26,976 bases of DNA, taken from UBA932 sp031548545 (GTDB lineage Bacteria; Bacteroidota; Bacteroidia; Bacteroidales; UBA932). The translations under genes and the position numbers were made by a program. Numbering within the stretch: position 1 is the stretch's first letter; the number at the start of each line of letters is the position of its first letter. The stretch spans positions 1 to 26,976 of the forward strand of contig JAVBQY010000030.1 of NCBI GenBank assembly GCA_031548545.1, read 5' to 3'. Below are positions 14,684 to 23,348 of this stretch, piece by piece. The notes beneath the pieces were generated by a model. That model was not told the origin of the DNA, made no database searches, and saw only the letters and a list, made by a program, of their open reading frames with translations.

Positions 14684-17600
14684 ATGAAAAAATTACTTTC
14701 ATGTTTGCTCTCACTTCTACTTGTAGGTAGTGTAGCAATGGCGCAGCAAAGAATCACTGTCTCTGGGACAGTGGTGGACGCGCAGGGCCAACCATTGGTT
14801 GGCGTCACTGTGATGGAAAAAGGTACTACCCGTGTGGCGAGTACCGATATGGATGGTAAATTCACCATTTCGGTCACTTCGGAGCAGTCCTTACTCACTG
14901 CAGAATACATTGGTTACAAAACGAGTCAACTCACGGCTGCAGCGGCTAAGGCCGGGCAAATAGTCATGGAGGAAGATTTGTTATTGTTGGATGAAGTAGT
15001 GGTGATCGGCTATGGGAAAGCCCGTAAATCCGACCTTACGGGTTCCGTTTCGGCAGTACGCGCAGATCCATTAAACCGTGGTGCGGTAACTACGCCCCAG
15101 CAGATGCTGATGGGTAAGGTGCCCGGTGTGCATATTGTTCCGGGAGACGGTGGTCCTAATTCCGGTTCTACCATCCGTATCCGTGGCGCAGCCTCATTAC
15201 AGGCCTCCAATGATCCGTTGATCGTAATTGATGGCGTACCAGTTTCCAATGATGCAGCCCCGGGTATGGCGAATGCCCTTACACTGGTAAATCCTAATGA
15301 TATAGAAACTTTTACAGTCTTGAAAGATGCTTCGGCAACGGCTATTTATGGTTCACGTGCATCTAATGGTGTGATTATCATTACGACCAAGAAAGGAAAA
15401 GGCAAGGCGCTTACCTTAACTTATAATTCCAGCTATTCCATTGCTGTAAATTCAAAGCGTGTGCCTACGATGGCCGCCGATGAATACCGCGAATTTATGT
15501 TGAATTTGTATCCCGAAGAAACCTCCAATGGCGTTACTTTGCGGAAGCTGATGGGCAATTCCAGCACCGATTGGCAAGCACAAATTTTCCGCGCCGCCTT
15601 TGCAACGGATCAGAATATCAGTGCATACGGAACTGCGGAAAACAAGGTGATGAAAATGCCTTACCGGGTTTCTTTAGGCTATAACTATGAAAATGGTACA
15701 TTACAAACCTCCAATGTACAAAACGGTACGGCTGACGTAAGCCTGTCTCCCTCTTTCTTCGAAGACCATCTGACCGTGAATGTAAATGCCAAGGGTATTT
15801 ACAATAAAAACCGCTATGCAGACGGTGGCGCCGTAAATAATGCCGCTTTCTTTGATCCTACCCAGGATGTATACTTTCGCAATGCCGACGGTTCTGTGGA
15901 TTACTCAAAAGCCAACGGATGGTGGTCATGGTTGAAAGCGGACGGTTCTGCCAATAACCTCTCCAACATGAATCCCATGACCCTGCTTTATGAGCGTAAC
16001 AATACGAACGACGCTTATCGTATACTGGGTAATGTACAGGTTGATTACAAATTCCACTTCCTCCCGGAACTTCGTGTAAATTTGAACCTGGGTCTTGATG
16101 CCGCTAAAACCAATGGTATAGATGGTATTAATCCGGGTTCCGTACAAGCCATGCGTGATTCTGACTATCCCGGTATCGGCAAATATCAGAAATATAGTAA
16201 CGATCGTTCTAATAAATTGTTGGAAACCTACCTGGCCTATTCCAAAGATTTTGGCGATCATCATGTTGATGCTATGGCCGGATACTCCTGGCAGCATTTT
16301 TATACTGAAAACAAAAGTACCTATTATGAGAATACGACGGATGTAGTGTTCAATGATCCTCCTGCATATGCTACTGAAAACTACCTGGTTTCATTCTATG
16401 GTCGTGCTAACTATGCATTTAAGGGGAAATACCTGGCGACCTTCTCGCTTCGTGACGATGCTTCTTCACGCTTCTCTAAAGACAACCGTTGGGGTTTATT
16501 CCCTGCCGCTGCCTTGGCATGGAACATTAGTGAAGAAGACTTCCTGAAAGAAAATAAAGTAGTATCCAACCTTAAACTACGCTTGGGATGGGGCTTAACC
16601 GGCCAGCAAGACCTGGGATTGGATGATTATCCTTATCAGGCGCGCTATAACCTTTCGACGTCACCCTACGTGCATTATTATCTGGACGGACAATACTACA
16701 ATGTGCTGAAGCCCCTGGCTTATGATGAAAATATCAAGTGGGAAACGACCGAAACATATAATATCGGAGTGGACTATGGCTTCCTGAACGGACGTATTAA
16801 CGGTAGCCTGGACTTCTATTACCGTAAGACAAAAGACCTGTTGAATACGGTTACCGTACCTGTAGGCTCAAATCTTGCCTCTGTTGTTACTACCAATGTC
16901 GGTAATATGGAAAATAAAGGGGTAGAACTGGCGATCGGAGCCATATTGTATCAAAACCAGGATTGGAATTGGGACATGGGTTTCAACCTTACCTGGCAGG
17001 ATACGAAGGTTACCAAGTTGCTGGCCAATGACGATCCCGATTATTATATAGCACAAGGTAATGTAAGCATCGGTACCGGAAGTAATGTTCAATTGCATAA
17101 AGTAGGCTATTCACCCTATAGCTTTAATACCTTTCAACAAGTGTATGGCCCTGATGGAATGCCTGTTCAGAACGCCATAGTGGACAGAAACGGCGATGGA
17201 CAAATCACGGAGGCCGATAAATACATCTCCGGGAAAAAGCCAACGCCTGATGTTTTCTTCGGATTGAATTCCAAGGTTACCTACAAAAATTGGGATCTCG
17301 GATTTAATGCACACGCCAGCTTTGGTAACTATCTTTTTAACGCTTATTATGCAGGAAACTGTACGCCCACCGGCGACTTCCTTACACAGGGCTTCCTGGT
17401 TAACATGTCTACAACGGTTAAAAAGTCCGGTTTTACGCAGAAGAACAATACCAGCCAGGCATTCACAGACCTCTTCCTTGAAGATGCTTCTTTCTTCCGC
17501 CTGGATGATGTTACCCTTGGCTATACTTTTGCAAACATAGCAAAAACAAAATTGAGCCTTCGCACAGCCTTTACGGTACAAAACGTATTTGTGATTACCG

Positions 17601-17695
17601 GCTACAGCGGAATGGATCCCGAAGGTTCTGGTATCGACAATAACATTTGGCCGCGTCCGCGTATCTTCAGTTTGCGTCTGGGGCTCACTTTCTAA
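14684..17695 (+). CDS. susC: SusC-like TonB-dependent outer-membrane transporter
   Basis: A 1003-residue outer-membrane importer for alpha-glucan oligosaccharides. The signal peptide MKKLLSCLLSLLLVGSVAMA is cleaved before QQRI. Residues about 24-95 form a carboxypeptidase-regulatory-like beta-sandwich (VSGTVVDAQGQPLVGVTV). DEVVVIGYG (103-111) is the conserved segment before the plug. The plug has IRIRGAASLQ (164-173), PLIVIDGVPVS and LKDASATAIYGSRASNGVI. The rest is the 22-stranded barrel ending in RIFSLRLGLTF with terminal Phe. It is followed by susD after 17 nt, the usual SusCD pair. Starch specificity is inferred from the downstream amylases and upstream maltose phosphorylase. The length is normal and no frameshift is seen. 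Confidence 0.93.
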   Translation: MKKLLSCLLSLLLVGSVAMAQQRITVSGTVVDAQGQPLVGVTVMEKGTTRVASTDMDGKFTISVTSEQSLLTAEYIGYKTSQLTAAAAKAGQIVMEEDLLLLDEVVVIGYGKARKSDLTGSVSAVRADPLNRGAVTTPQQMLMGKVPGVHIVPGDGGPNSGSTIRIRGAASLQASNDPLIVIDGVPVSNDAAPGMANALTLVNPNDIETFTVLKDASATAIYGSRASNGVIIITTKKGKGKALTLTYNSSYSIAVNSKRVPTMAADEYREFMLNLYPEETSNGVTLRKLMGNSSTDWQAQIFRAAFATDQNISAYGTAENKVMKMPYRVSLGYNYENGTLQTSNVQNGTADVSLSPSFFEDHLTVNVNAKGIYNKNRYADGGAVNNAAFFDPTQDVYFRNADGSVDYSKANGWWSWLKADGSANNLSNMNPMTLLYERNNTNDAYRILGNVQVDYKFHFLPELRVNLNLGLDAAKTNGIDGINPGSVQAMRDSDYPGIGKYQKYSNDRSNKLLETYLAYSKDFGDHHVDAMAGYSWQHFYTENKSTYYENTTDVVFNDPPAYATENYLVSFYGRANYAFKGKYLATFSLRDDASSRFSKDNRWGLFPAAALAWNISEEDFLKENKVVSNLKLRLGWGLTGQQDLGLDDYPYQARYNLSTSPYVHYYLDGQYYNVLKPLAYDENIKWETTETYNIGVDYGFLNGRINGSLDFYYRKTKDLLNTVTVPVGSNLASVVTTNVGNMENKGVELAIGAILYQNQDWNWDMGFNLTWQDTKVTKLLANDDPDYYIAQGNVSIGTGSNVQLHKVGYSPYSFNTFQQVYGPDGMPVQNAIVDRNGDGQITEADKYISGKKPTPDVFFGLNSKVTYKNWDLGFNAHASFGNYLFNAYYAGNCTPTGDFLTQGFLVNMSTTVKKSGFTQKNNTSQAFTDLFLEDASFFRLDDVTLGYTFANIAKTKLSLRTAFTVQNVFVITGYSGMDPEGSGIDNNIWPRPRIFSLRLGLTF

Positions 17696-17712
17696 CCATG
17701 GAGGATAAAAAT

Positions 17713-19356
17713 ATGAAAAAGAAAATATATAGTATAATGATGTTGGCATCTGTGATGCTGTTTAGTTCATGTATAAAAGACCTGGATACTGTTCCGTTGA
17801 ATGAAAACGATTTCACGGCGGATAAAGCTTATGGGTCTCCCGAAAGCTATAAACAGGGGCTGGCCAAGGTTTATGGGGGATTCTGCCTTATCGGCCAAGG
17901 TGATAACTACGGTCCCGGTGCAGCCGAAAACAACCTGCCCGGTGGCGGCGCCAGCGAGTTGAACCGTGCCTGGTGGAGCTTGCAGGAGTTGTCCACGGAT
18001 GCCGGAAAGGTGGCATGGGTGAATGATGGTTGGACCGCAGAGGTGAACACCAATACCTGGTCTACCGTTAATAATACCAATATTTACGCTATTTACAACC
18101 GTACCACACTGATCGTTTCTTTGGTGAATGAATACCTTCGCCAGACGGCCGATGATAAGCTGAGCGCCCGTGGTACAGATGCAGCCCTAAAAGCCGATAT
18201 TCAGAAATACCGTTCGGAAGCCCGTTTAATCAGAGCCTATGCTTATTGGATGGGAATGGACGCTTTCGGTAATATGCCTTTCTTTACGGAAAATGATCCG
18301 GTAGGCGCCTTCTATCCTCCCGAAAAAAACCGGACTGATTTGTTTAATTGGATTGAAAGTGAATTGTTGGCCCTGACTAATGATGCCAATCTGGCTAATG
18401 CCCGCGCCAATACCTACCCGCGTGTAGACAAAGGGGTGGCATGGGCTTTACTTTCTCGTATGTACCTGAATGCCGAAGTATATACCGGCGTGGCGCGTTG
18501 GGCGGACGCCAAGTCTGCGGCTGAAAAAGTAATCGGTTTCGGCTATGGCCTGGCAGCTAATTATGCAGCACTCTTTATGGGTGATAATGGTGAGAATGCA
18601 GATGTGCTGAAAGAGTTGATTTATGCCATTGCTTATGATAAGGATATGATTCGTTCGGACGGAGGTACCAGCTTCCTGATTAATGCTGCATTGGGCGGAA
18701 ATGACACCGATGCGGGAGAGCTTACCGGATCAAAAACATGGGGCGGTATCCGGACTACCTACGAATATGCCCAGAAGTTTGGCATAAGCGGTGCGGATGA
18801 AACTTCCGGTACTTTTGTTTGTAATGACAAGCGCGCCATGTTTTACATCAAGGACCGGGAGCGTGTTATGGCCAACATGGGTGAATTCTACCAGGGTTGG
18901 TCTTGTATCAAATATTCGAAACACAGCTCAACCGGTGTGAAAAATACTACGGACTTCACATCGACAGATTATCCCATGATACGTTTGGCTGAGATTTATC
19001 TTATTTATGCAGAAGCAACTGCCAGAATATTAGGCGGAACAAGCACAGATGCCACAGCATTGGGTTACTTGAACGATTTGCGTACCCGTGCATTTAAGGT
19101 GGCAGCGCCGGCGCTGACTTCTTATAATCTGGAGTATATTCTCGAAGAACGAGGCCGTGAATTGATGTGGGAAGGCCATCGCCGTACCGACCTGATCCGT
19201 TATGACCGTTATGTGGGCAGCTCATTCCTGTGGCCTTGGAAAGGTGGTGTTCAGCAAGGGGTCTCTATTGATGCCCGCTATAAACTCTGCCCGCTGCCTA
19301 TTGAGGATGTACGCTTGAATAAGAACCTTACCCCAACCCCCGGTTATCAATACTAA
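17713..19356 (+). CDS. susD: SusD-like starch/maltodextrin-binding lipoprotein
   Basis: A RagB/SusD-family surface lipoprotein of 547 residues that captures glycan over the SusC channel. The start at ATG 17713 gives a signal peptide with lipobox LFSS before C20. Longer starts (TTG 17647 inside susC, ATG 17698) do not fit a signal peptide as well. After the Cys comes IKDLD, with acidic residues like those of surface-exported Bacteroidota lipoproteins. The helical TPR-like core includes SEARLIRAYAYWMGMDAFGN, and the C-terminal motif is LEERGRELMWEGHRRTDLIRY, typical of the family. It lies 17 nt behind susC and 30 nt before the susE-like gene. Confidence 0.93.
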   Translation: MKKKIYSIMMLASVMLFSSCIKDLDTVPLNENDFTADKAYGSPESYKQGLAKVYGGFCLIGQGDNYGPGAAENNLPGGGASELNRAWWSLQELSTDAGKVAWVNDGWTAEVNTNTWSTVNNTNIYAIYNRTTLIVSLVNEYLRQTADDKLSARGTDAALKADIQKYRSEARLIRAYAYWMGMDAFGNMPFFTENDPVGAFYPPEKNRTDLFNWIESELLALTNDANLANARANTYPRVDKGVAWALLSRMYLNAEVYTGVARWADAKSAAEKVIGFGYGLAANYAALFMGDNGENADVLKELIYAIAYDKDMIRSDGGTSFLINAALGGNDTDAGELTGSKTWGGIRTTYEYAQKFGISGADETSGTFVCNDKRAMFYIKDRERVMANMGEFYQGWSCIKYSKHSSTGVKNTTDFTSTDYPMIRLAEIYLIYAEATARILGGTSTDATALGYLNDLRTRAFKVAAPALTSYNLEYILEERGRELMWEGHRRTDLIRYDRYVGSSFLWPWKGGVQQGVSIDARYKLCPLPIEDVRLNKNLTPTPGYQY

Positions 19357-19386
19357 TTGTTGAATTAAAGATTAAAAAATTGAATT

Positions 19387-20418
19387 ATGAAATTCTTTAA
19401 AAATATATTGCTATTGGCCTCTGCAGCTATGTTTGTCGGCTGTAGCGACCTGGATAAGGTTACCGCCTCATCGGACCCTGTGCCTCCGGTGTTGCAGGCC
19501 CATGACCCGATTGTTATTTCAGCCGGAAATCTGGCTGAGCAGACCACTTTCAAGTGGAGTAAAGCTGATTACGGCTATAGCGCAGCTACGGAATACGCCT
19601 TGTATGCCCAATTAGATCTTAATAGTCCGTATTTGGTAACCAAGGCTTTCGGTGATTCCATCTCTATTAAGTTGGAAGACCTTAATAAAGGCGTTGTTGG
19701 TGCCGGCGCTCCGTTGGGGGTGGCCAGTAATATTCATTTTTTCCTGTCGGCATCTATCAGCGAGTCTTTTGTGAAAACAAACTCTGCTTCTATTGTAGTT
19801 TCTGTTACCCCATTTGATCCTGTATCTTATATTTATTTGGCCGGTAACGCCTTGGCTCAGCCTTGGTCTCCCGGTGATTTGAGAGCCCGCCTTACCGCTC
19901 CGCTGCCTACGGATGGCTACGAGGGTATGGTAGATATGAATGTAGGAAATCCGGCTCCGGCACTTAACTTCAAAGTTTGTGCACAGCCCAATTGGGATGG
20001 CCCTAATTATGGCGGATCTGTGGAAGCCTTGGATCCTAATGGTGGTGATATTGCTGACCTTCCTAACGGTTATTACCGCATCGTGGTAGATAAGGATATA
20101 ACAAAGATTGCTACGAAATTAAAAATTAATACCATAGGTGCGATAGGAAACGGTGTGCCCGGCGACTGGGGTTCTGAAACCAAGATGACCTATGACGTGG
20201 CTACCAATACCTGGAGTATCCCCAGTATTGCCATGACCAACGGTAACGAGTTTAAACTGCGTATCAATGATGACTGGGGTAATGCTATCGGCGGTACCAC
20301 CGCTGCTGCAAAATTCGGCGGAGACAATATTAAGGTAGAAGTGCCCGATGGTAATTATACCATGACCCTGGATGCTAAAAAATTCCCTTACGTGATTACC
20401 CTGACTCCGGTGAACTAA
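19387..20418 (+). CDS. susE: SusE/SusF-like starch-binding outer-membrane lipoprotein
   Basis: A 343-residue lipoprotein with lipobox MFVG before C19 and an acidic CSDLDK start of the mature protein, compatible with surface display. An N-terminal immunoglobulin-like SusE domain covers about residues 25-135 (TTFKWSKADYGYSAATEYAL). Two following modules look like the SusE/F carbohydrate-binding type: about 142-235 (SYIYLAGNALAQPW ... YYRIVVDKD) and about 238-343 (WGSETKMTYD ... FKLRINDDWGNAIGG ... YTMTLDAKKFPYVITL). SusE/F proteins bind starch next to SusCD and have no catalytic activity. It lies between susD and the first GH13 gene, which starts 5 nt after its stop. The symbol follows architecture and context. 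Confidence 0.82.
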   Translation: MKFFKNILLLASAAMFVGCSDLDKVTASSDPVPPVLQAHDPIVISAGNLAEQTTFKWSKADYGYSAATEYALYAQLDLNSPYLVTKAFGDSISIKLEDLNKGVVGAGAPLGVASNIHFFLSASISESFVKTNSASIVVSVTPFDPVSYIYLAGNALAQPWSPGDLRARLTAPLPTDGYEGMVDMNVGNPAPALNFKVCAQPNWDGPNYGGSVEALDPNGGDIADLPNGYYRIVVDKDITKIATKLKINTIGAIGNGVPGDWGSETKMTYDVATNTWSIPSIAMTNGNEFKLRINDDWGNAIGGTTAAAKFGGDNIKVEVPDGNYTMTLDAKKFPYVITLTPVN

Positions 20419-20423
20419 GATTA

Positions 20424-22037
20424 ATGAAAAATTATTTTATACTACTGGCTTCACTTCTGGTGATGTGGAGCTGCAATAAGGACAACAACTCGTCGGGGGA
20501 TAACCCCGGCGAGGGTTTGCCCTTTGTGCGTACGGAATGGGATGGCGTAAAGCGCGGTGATGTGTTTTATGAAGTTTTTGTCCGGTCGTATGCCGATAAA
20601 AATGGTGACGGCGTTGGTGATTTCCGCGGCCTTACCGATAAGTTAGACTATCTGCATTCTTTAGGCGTCTCCGGGATCTGGATGATGCCTATCCATCCTT
20701 CGCCCTCCTACCATGGCTATGATGTGGAAGACTACAAAGGCCTGAATCCGCAGCATGGAACCATGGCCGATTTCGATGCTTTCATGGCGAAAGCCAATCA
20801 ATTAGGTATAAAAGTACTGTTGGATTTGGTGGTTAACCATACCTCCAAAACACATCCCTGGTTTGTGCAGGCCTGCAGCAGCAAATCTTCGCCTTACCGT
20901 GGCTTTTATTTATTTGCACCGAAAGACAGCGTGCAATATTACATTGAACACAATATGGTCCCTTCCATAAAAAGATATAATGCCGGAGAATGGCATACAG
21001 TGGAGCAGGGGACTACCGATTATAAATATTTCGGAGGCTTCTCCTCTTGGATGCCCGATATCAATCCGGAGAACGTAGCCGTGATGGACAGTATCTACGA
21101 TGCTGCTAAATTTTGGTTGGACAAGGGCGTGTATGGCTTCCGGCTGGACGCTGCAAAGCATATTTACCAAGAAGAGCGCTCTCAGGAAAACATTAATTTC
21201 TGGAAGGCTTTTTATGCAAGGCTGCAAAACATGAAGCCTGATGTTTTTTTGGTGGGAGAGGTGTTAACCAATACAGACCTGGTCGCTTATTTTTATCAGG
21301 CCTTGCCCGCCTTGTTTAATTTTGATGCGTGGTGGAAACTGGAGTGGGCCCTGAACAATAACACCGGGAGATATTATCCTAAAGATATGAATGATTGCTT
21401 TACCGCCTTTGCCGGTTATAATCCCGATTATTTGAATGTGCCTAAATTGTCTAATCATGACGAAGACCGTACCATGAGTAAGCTGGATAATAATGTAGAT
21501 AAAGCGAAGGTAGCGGCAGCCGTTATGCTTACAATGCCCGGTCAACCCTACATTTATTACGGTGAAGAGATCGGAATGCGAAACATGAAAACAGATGGTG
21601 ATATTTATGTGCGCGAACCCTTTTTGTGGGCGCCAAAGGCCTCGGATACTTATCGTACAACCTGGCATGTTTCGCAAACAAATGTGGACGCCTATGTGAA
21701 GCCTTTGTCAGAACAGCAAAAAGATAAGCAATCCCTGTATGCGGTGTATGCCGATTTTGTGAAACTGCGCAATACCTATCCTGCTTTATTGGACGGGACA
21801 ATGACTTATCCTACTCCTTCATCGCTTCCGGAGGCTTTAATGGTTTATGTGCGCCAAAAGGGGGATCAAAAATTGATGCTGGTGCATAATCTCGGAAAAA
21901 CAACACAGGGCTATATCATACCGGTAGATGTCAAGCATCCGGTCACCTCGGTGAATGGAGCTATCCTCCAAAAAAACGGTGAAAAATATATTGCCAAATT
22001 ACCCTCTTTCTCCTCCCTTGTTATTGAATTAAAATAA
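20424..22037 (+). CDS. GH13 alpha-amylase lipoprotein, probably surface-exposed (SusG role)
   Basis: A 537-residue GH13 enzyme with lipobox VMWS before C17. The mature start CNKDNNSSGD carries Lys-Asp after the Cys, resembling the surface-export signal of Bacteroidota lipoproteins. A DxNxDGxGD calcium loop lies at residues 58-66. The four GH13 regions are intact: DLVVNH (134-139), GFRLDAAKH with nucleophile D242, FLVGEV with acid E279, and LSNHDE with D346. The family cleaves alpha-1,4-glucan with retention. No extra starch-binding module like that of Bacteroides SusG is seen, as the protein is shorter. It would attack starch at the surface and feed SusCD. The subfamily and endo or exo mode cannot be fixed by eye. 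Confidence 0.88.
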   Translation: MKNYFILLASLLVMWSCNKDNNSSGDNPGEGLPFVRTEWDGVKRGDVFYEVFVRSYADKNGDGVGDFRGLTDKLDYLHSLGVSGIWMMPIHPSPSYHGYDVEDYKGLNPQHGTMADFDAFMAKANQLGIKVLLDLVVNHTSKTHPWFVQACSSKSSPYRGFYLFAPKDSVQYYIEHNMVPSIKRYNAGEWHTVEQGTTDYKYFGGFSSWMPDINPENVAVMDSIYDAAKFWLDKGVYGFRLDAAKHIYQEERSQENINFWKAFYARLQNMKPDVFLVGEVLTNTDLVAYFYQALPALFNFDAWWKLEWALNNNTGRYYPKDMNDCFTAFAGYNPDYLNVPKLSNHDEDRTMSKLDNNVDKAKVAAAVMLTMPGQPYIYYGEEIGMRNMKTDGDIYVREPFLWAPKASDTYRTTWHVSQTNVDAYVKPLSEQQKDKQSLYAVYADFVKLRNTYPALLDGTMTYPTPSSLPEALMVYVRQKGDQKLMLVHNLGKTTQGYIIPVDVKHPVTSVNGAILQKNGEKYIAKLPSFSSLVIELK

Positions 22038-22043
22038 TACGTC

Positions 22044-23339
22044 ATGAAAGCTTGTTATACTATATGTCTTTCTTTATTGTTTGCCTGCAGCCTTTTTGTT
22101 TCCTGCCAAAGCCCCGGACAAGACCCGGAATGGAATGCCGGTGCCGTTATTTATGAAGTGAACATCCGCCAATATACCCCTGAGGGCACTTTTAAAGCCT
22201 TTGAGCAGCATTTGCCCCGCCTGAAAGACCTGGGTGTGGATATTCTGTGGATTATGCCCTTGCATCCTATCGGCGAACTGGAGCGCAAAGGATCCCTTGG
22301 CAGTTATTATGCTATCCGGGATTATAAGGCGGTAAATCCGGAGTTTGGTAGCATAGAAGATTTCAAGGGACTGGTGGATAAAGCGCATGCCCTGGGCCTC
22401 CGGGTGATTATCGACTGGGTGGCGAACCATACGTCTCCTGATGCGGTATGGGCGGTAAATAAAGATTGGTATGTGACCGACAGCCTTGGCCGCTTTGTGG
22501 TGCAATATGACTGGACGGACATTGCTAAATTGAATTATGATAACAAGGATATGCGCCGGGCCATGACCGATGCCATGTTGTTCTGGGTGAAAGAAACTCA
22601 TATAGACGGATTTCGTTGTGACGTAGCATCTGAGGTGCCTGTAGATTTCTGGGAAGCGGCCGTAAAGGAGCTGAAAGCCGTGAATCCCGGCCTGTTCATG
22701 CTGGCCGAGGCGGAGGAGCCTGCCTTGCAGCAAAAGGCCTTTGATATGTACTACGCCTGGCACCTGCATGCCATGATGAACAAGGTGGCGCAGGGCAAGG
22801 CTGACGTTGATTCGCTACGCTATGTGCTGGGGCTGATGAACAGCCGCTTTCCGGCCGGAACGATTCCGATGATTTTTACCTCTAACCACGATGAAAATTC
22901 ATGGCACGGAACGGAGTTTGAGCGCATGGGCGCCGCCGCTCGTCCGATGGCGGTACTGACCTATCTGCTGCCGGGTATGCCGTTGATTTATAACGGACAA
23001 GAAGCGGGTTTCAACCGCCGGCTGGCCTTTTTTGATAAAGATGAGATCAACTGGGCGGACAGCCTGGGTTATACACAGTTTTATCAGGAATTGAATCACC
23101 TGCGCAAAACGAACAAAGCATTGCATAGCCAACCTTGGGGCGCCCGGCTGGAAGAGATTAGCAACAGCGCGTCAAAAGATGTCTGGTCTTTTCAACGTAT
23201 AGCTGCCGGTGATACCGTATTGGCCGTATTTAATATGAGTAATCAGGACCAACAGGTGGAATTTCCCGGTGTTGCTTATCCGGAATTATCGGCGACATTG
23301 GTCTTGGCTCCCTGGGAATATCGAATAGTCGTAAAATAA
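22044..23339 (+). CDS. Compact GH13 alpha-amylase/alpha-glucosidase lipoprotein
   Basis: A 431-residue GH13 protein with lipobox LFVS before C21. The residues after the Cys (QSPGQDPE) lack the early Lys/Asp cluster of the preceding amylase, so it may stay on the periplasmic side; this is inference. GH13 regions: DWVANH (124-129), GFRCDVASEVP with nucleophile D193, MLAEAEEP with probable acid E222, and FTSNHDENSW with D283. The calcium loop seen in the upstream enzyme is absent, and the B-domain appears short. The protein is a minimal barrel with a small C-terminal beta domain ending PWEYRIVVK. It starts 6 nt after the upstream amylase and 9 nt before the SusA-like gene, so it is in the same operon. 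Product specificity is unknown. Confidence 0.85.
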   Translation: MKACYTICLSLLFACSLFVSCQSPGQDPEWNAGAVIYEVNIRQYTPEGTFKAFEQHLPRLKDLGVDILWIMPLHPIGELERKGSLGSYYAIRDYKAVNPEFGSIEDFKGLVDKAHALGLRVIIDWVANHTSPDAVWAVNKDWYVTDSLGRFVVQYDWTDIAKLNYDNKDMRRAMTDAMLFWVKETHIDGFRCDVASEVPVDFWEAAVKELKAVNPGLFMLAEAEEPALQQKAFDMYYAWHLHAMMNKVAQGKADVDSLRYVLGLMNSRFPAGTIPMIFTSNHDENSWHGTEFERMGAAARPMAVLTYLLPGMPLIYNGQEAGFNRRLAFFDKDEINWADSLGYTQFYQELNHLRKTNKALHSQPWGARLEEISNSASKDVWSFQRIAAGDTVLAVFNMSNQDQQVEFPGVAYPELSATLVLAPWEYRIVVK

Positions 23340-23348
23340 AATATAAGC

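Noticed and set aside
17647..17712. N-terminal extension of SusD from a TTG inside susC
   Set aside because: It would overlap susC and place the signal peptide internally; ATG 17713 gives a normal lipoprotein signal.
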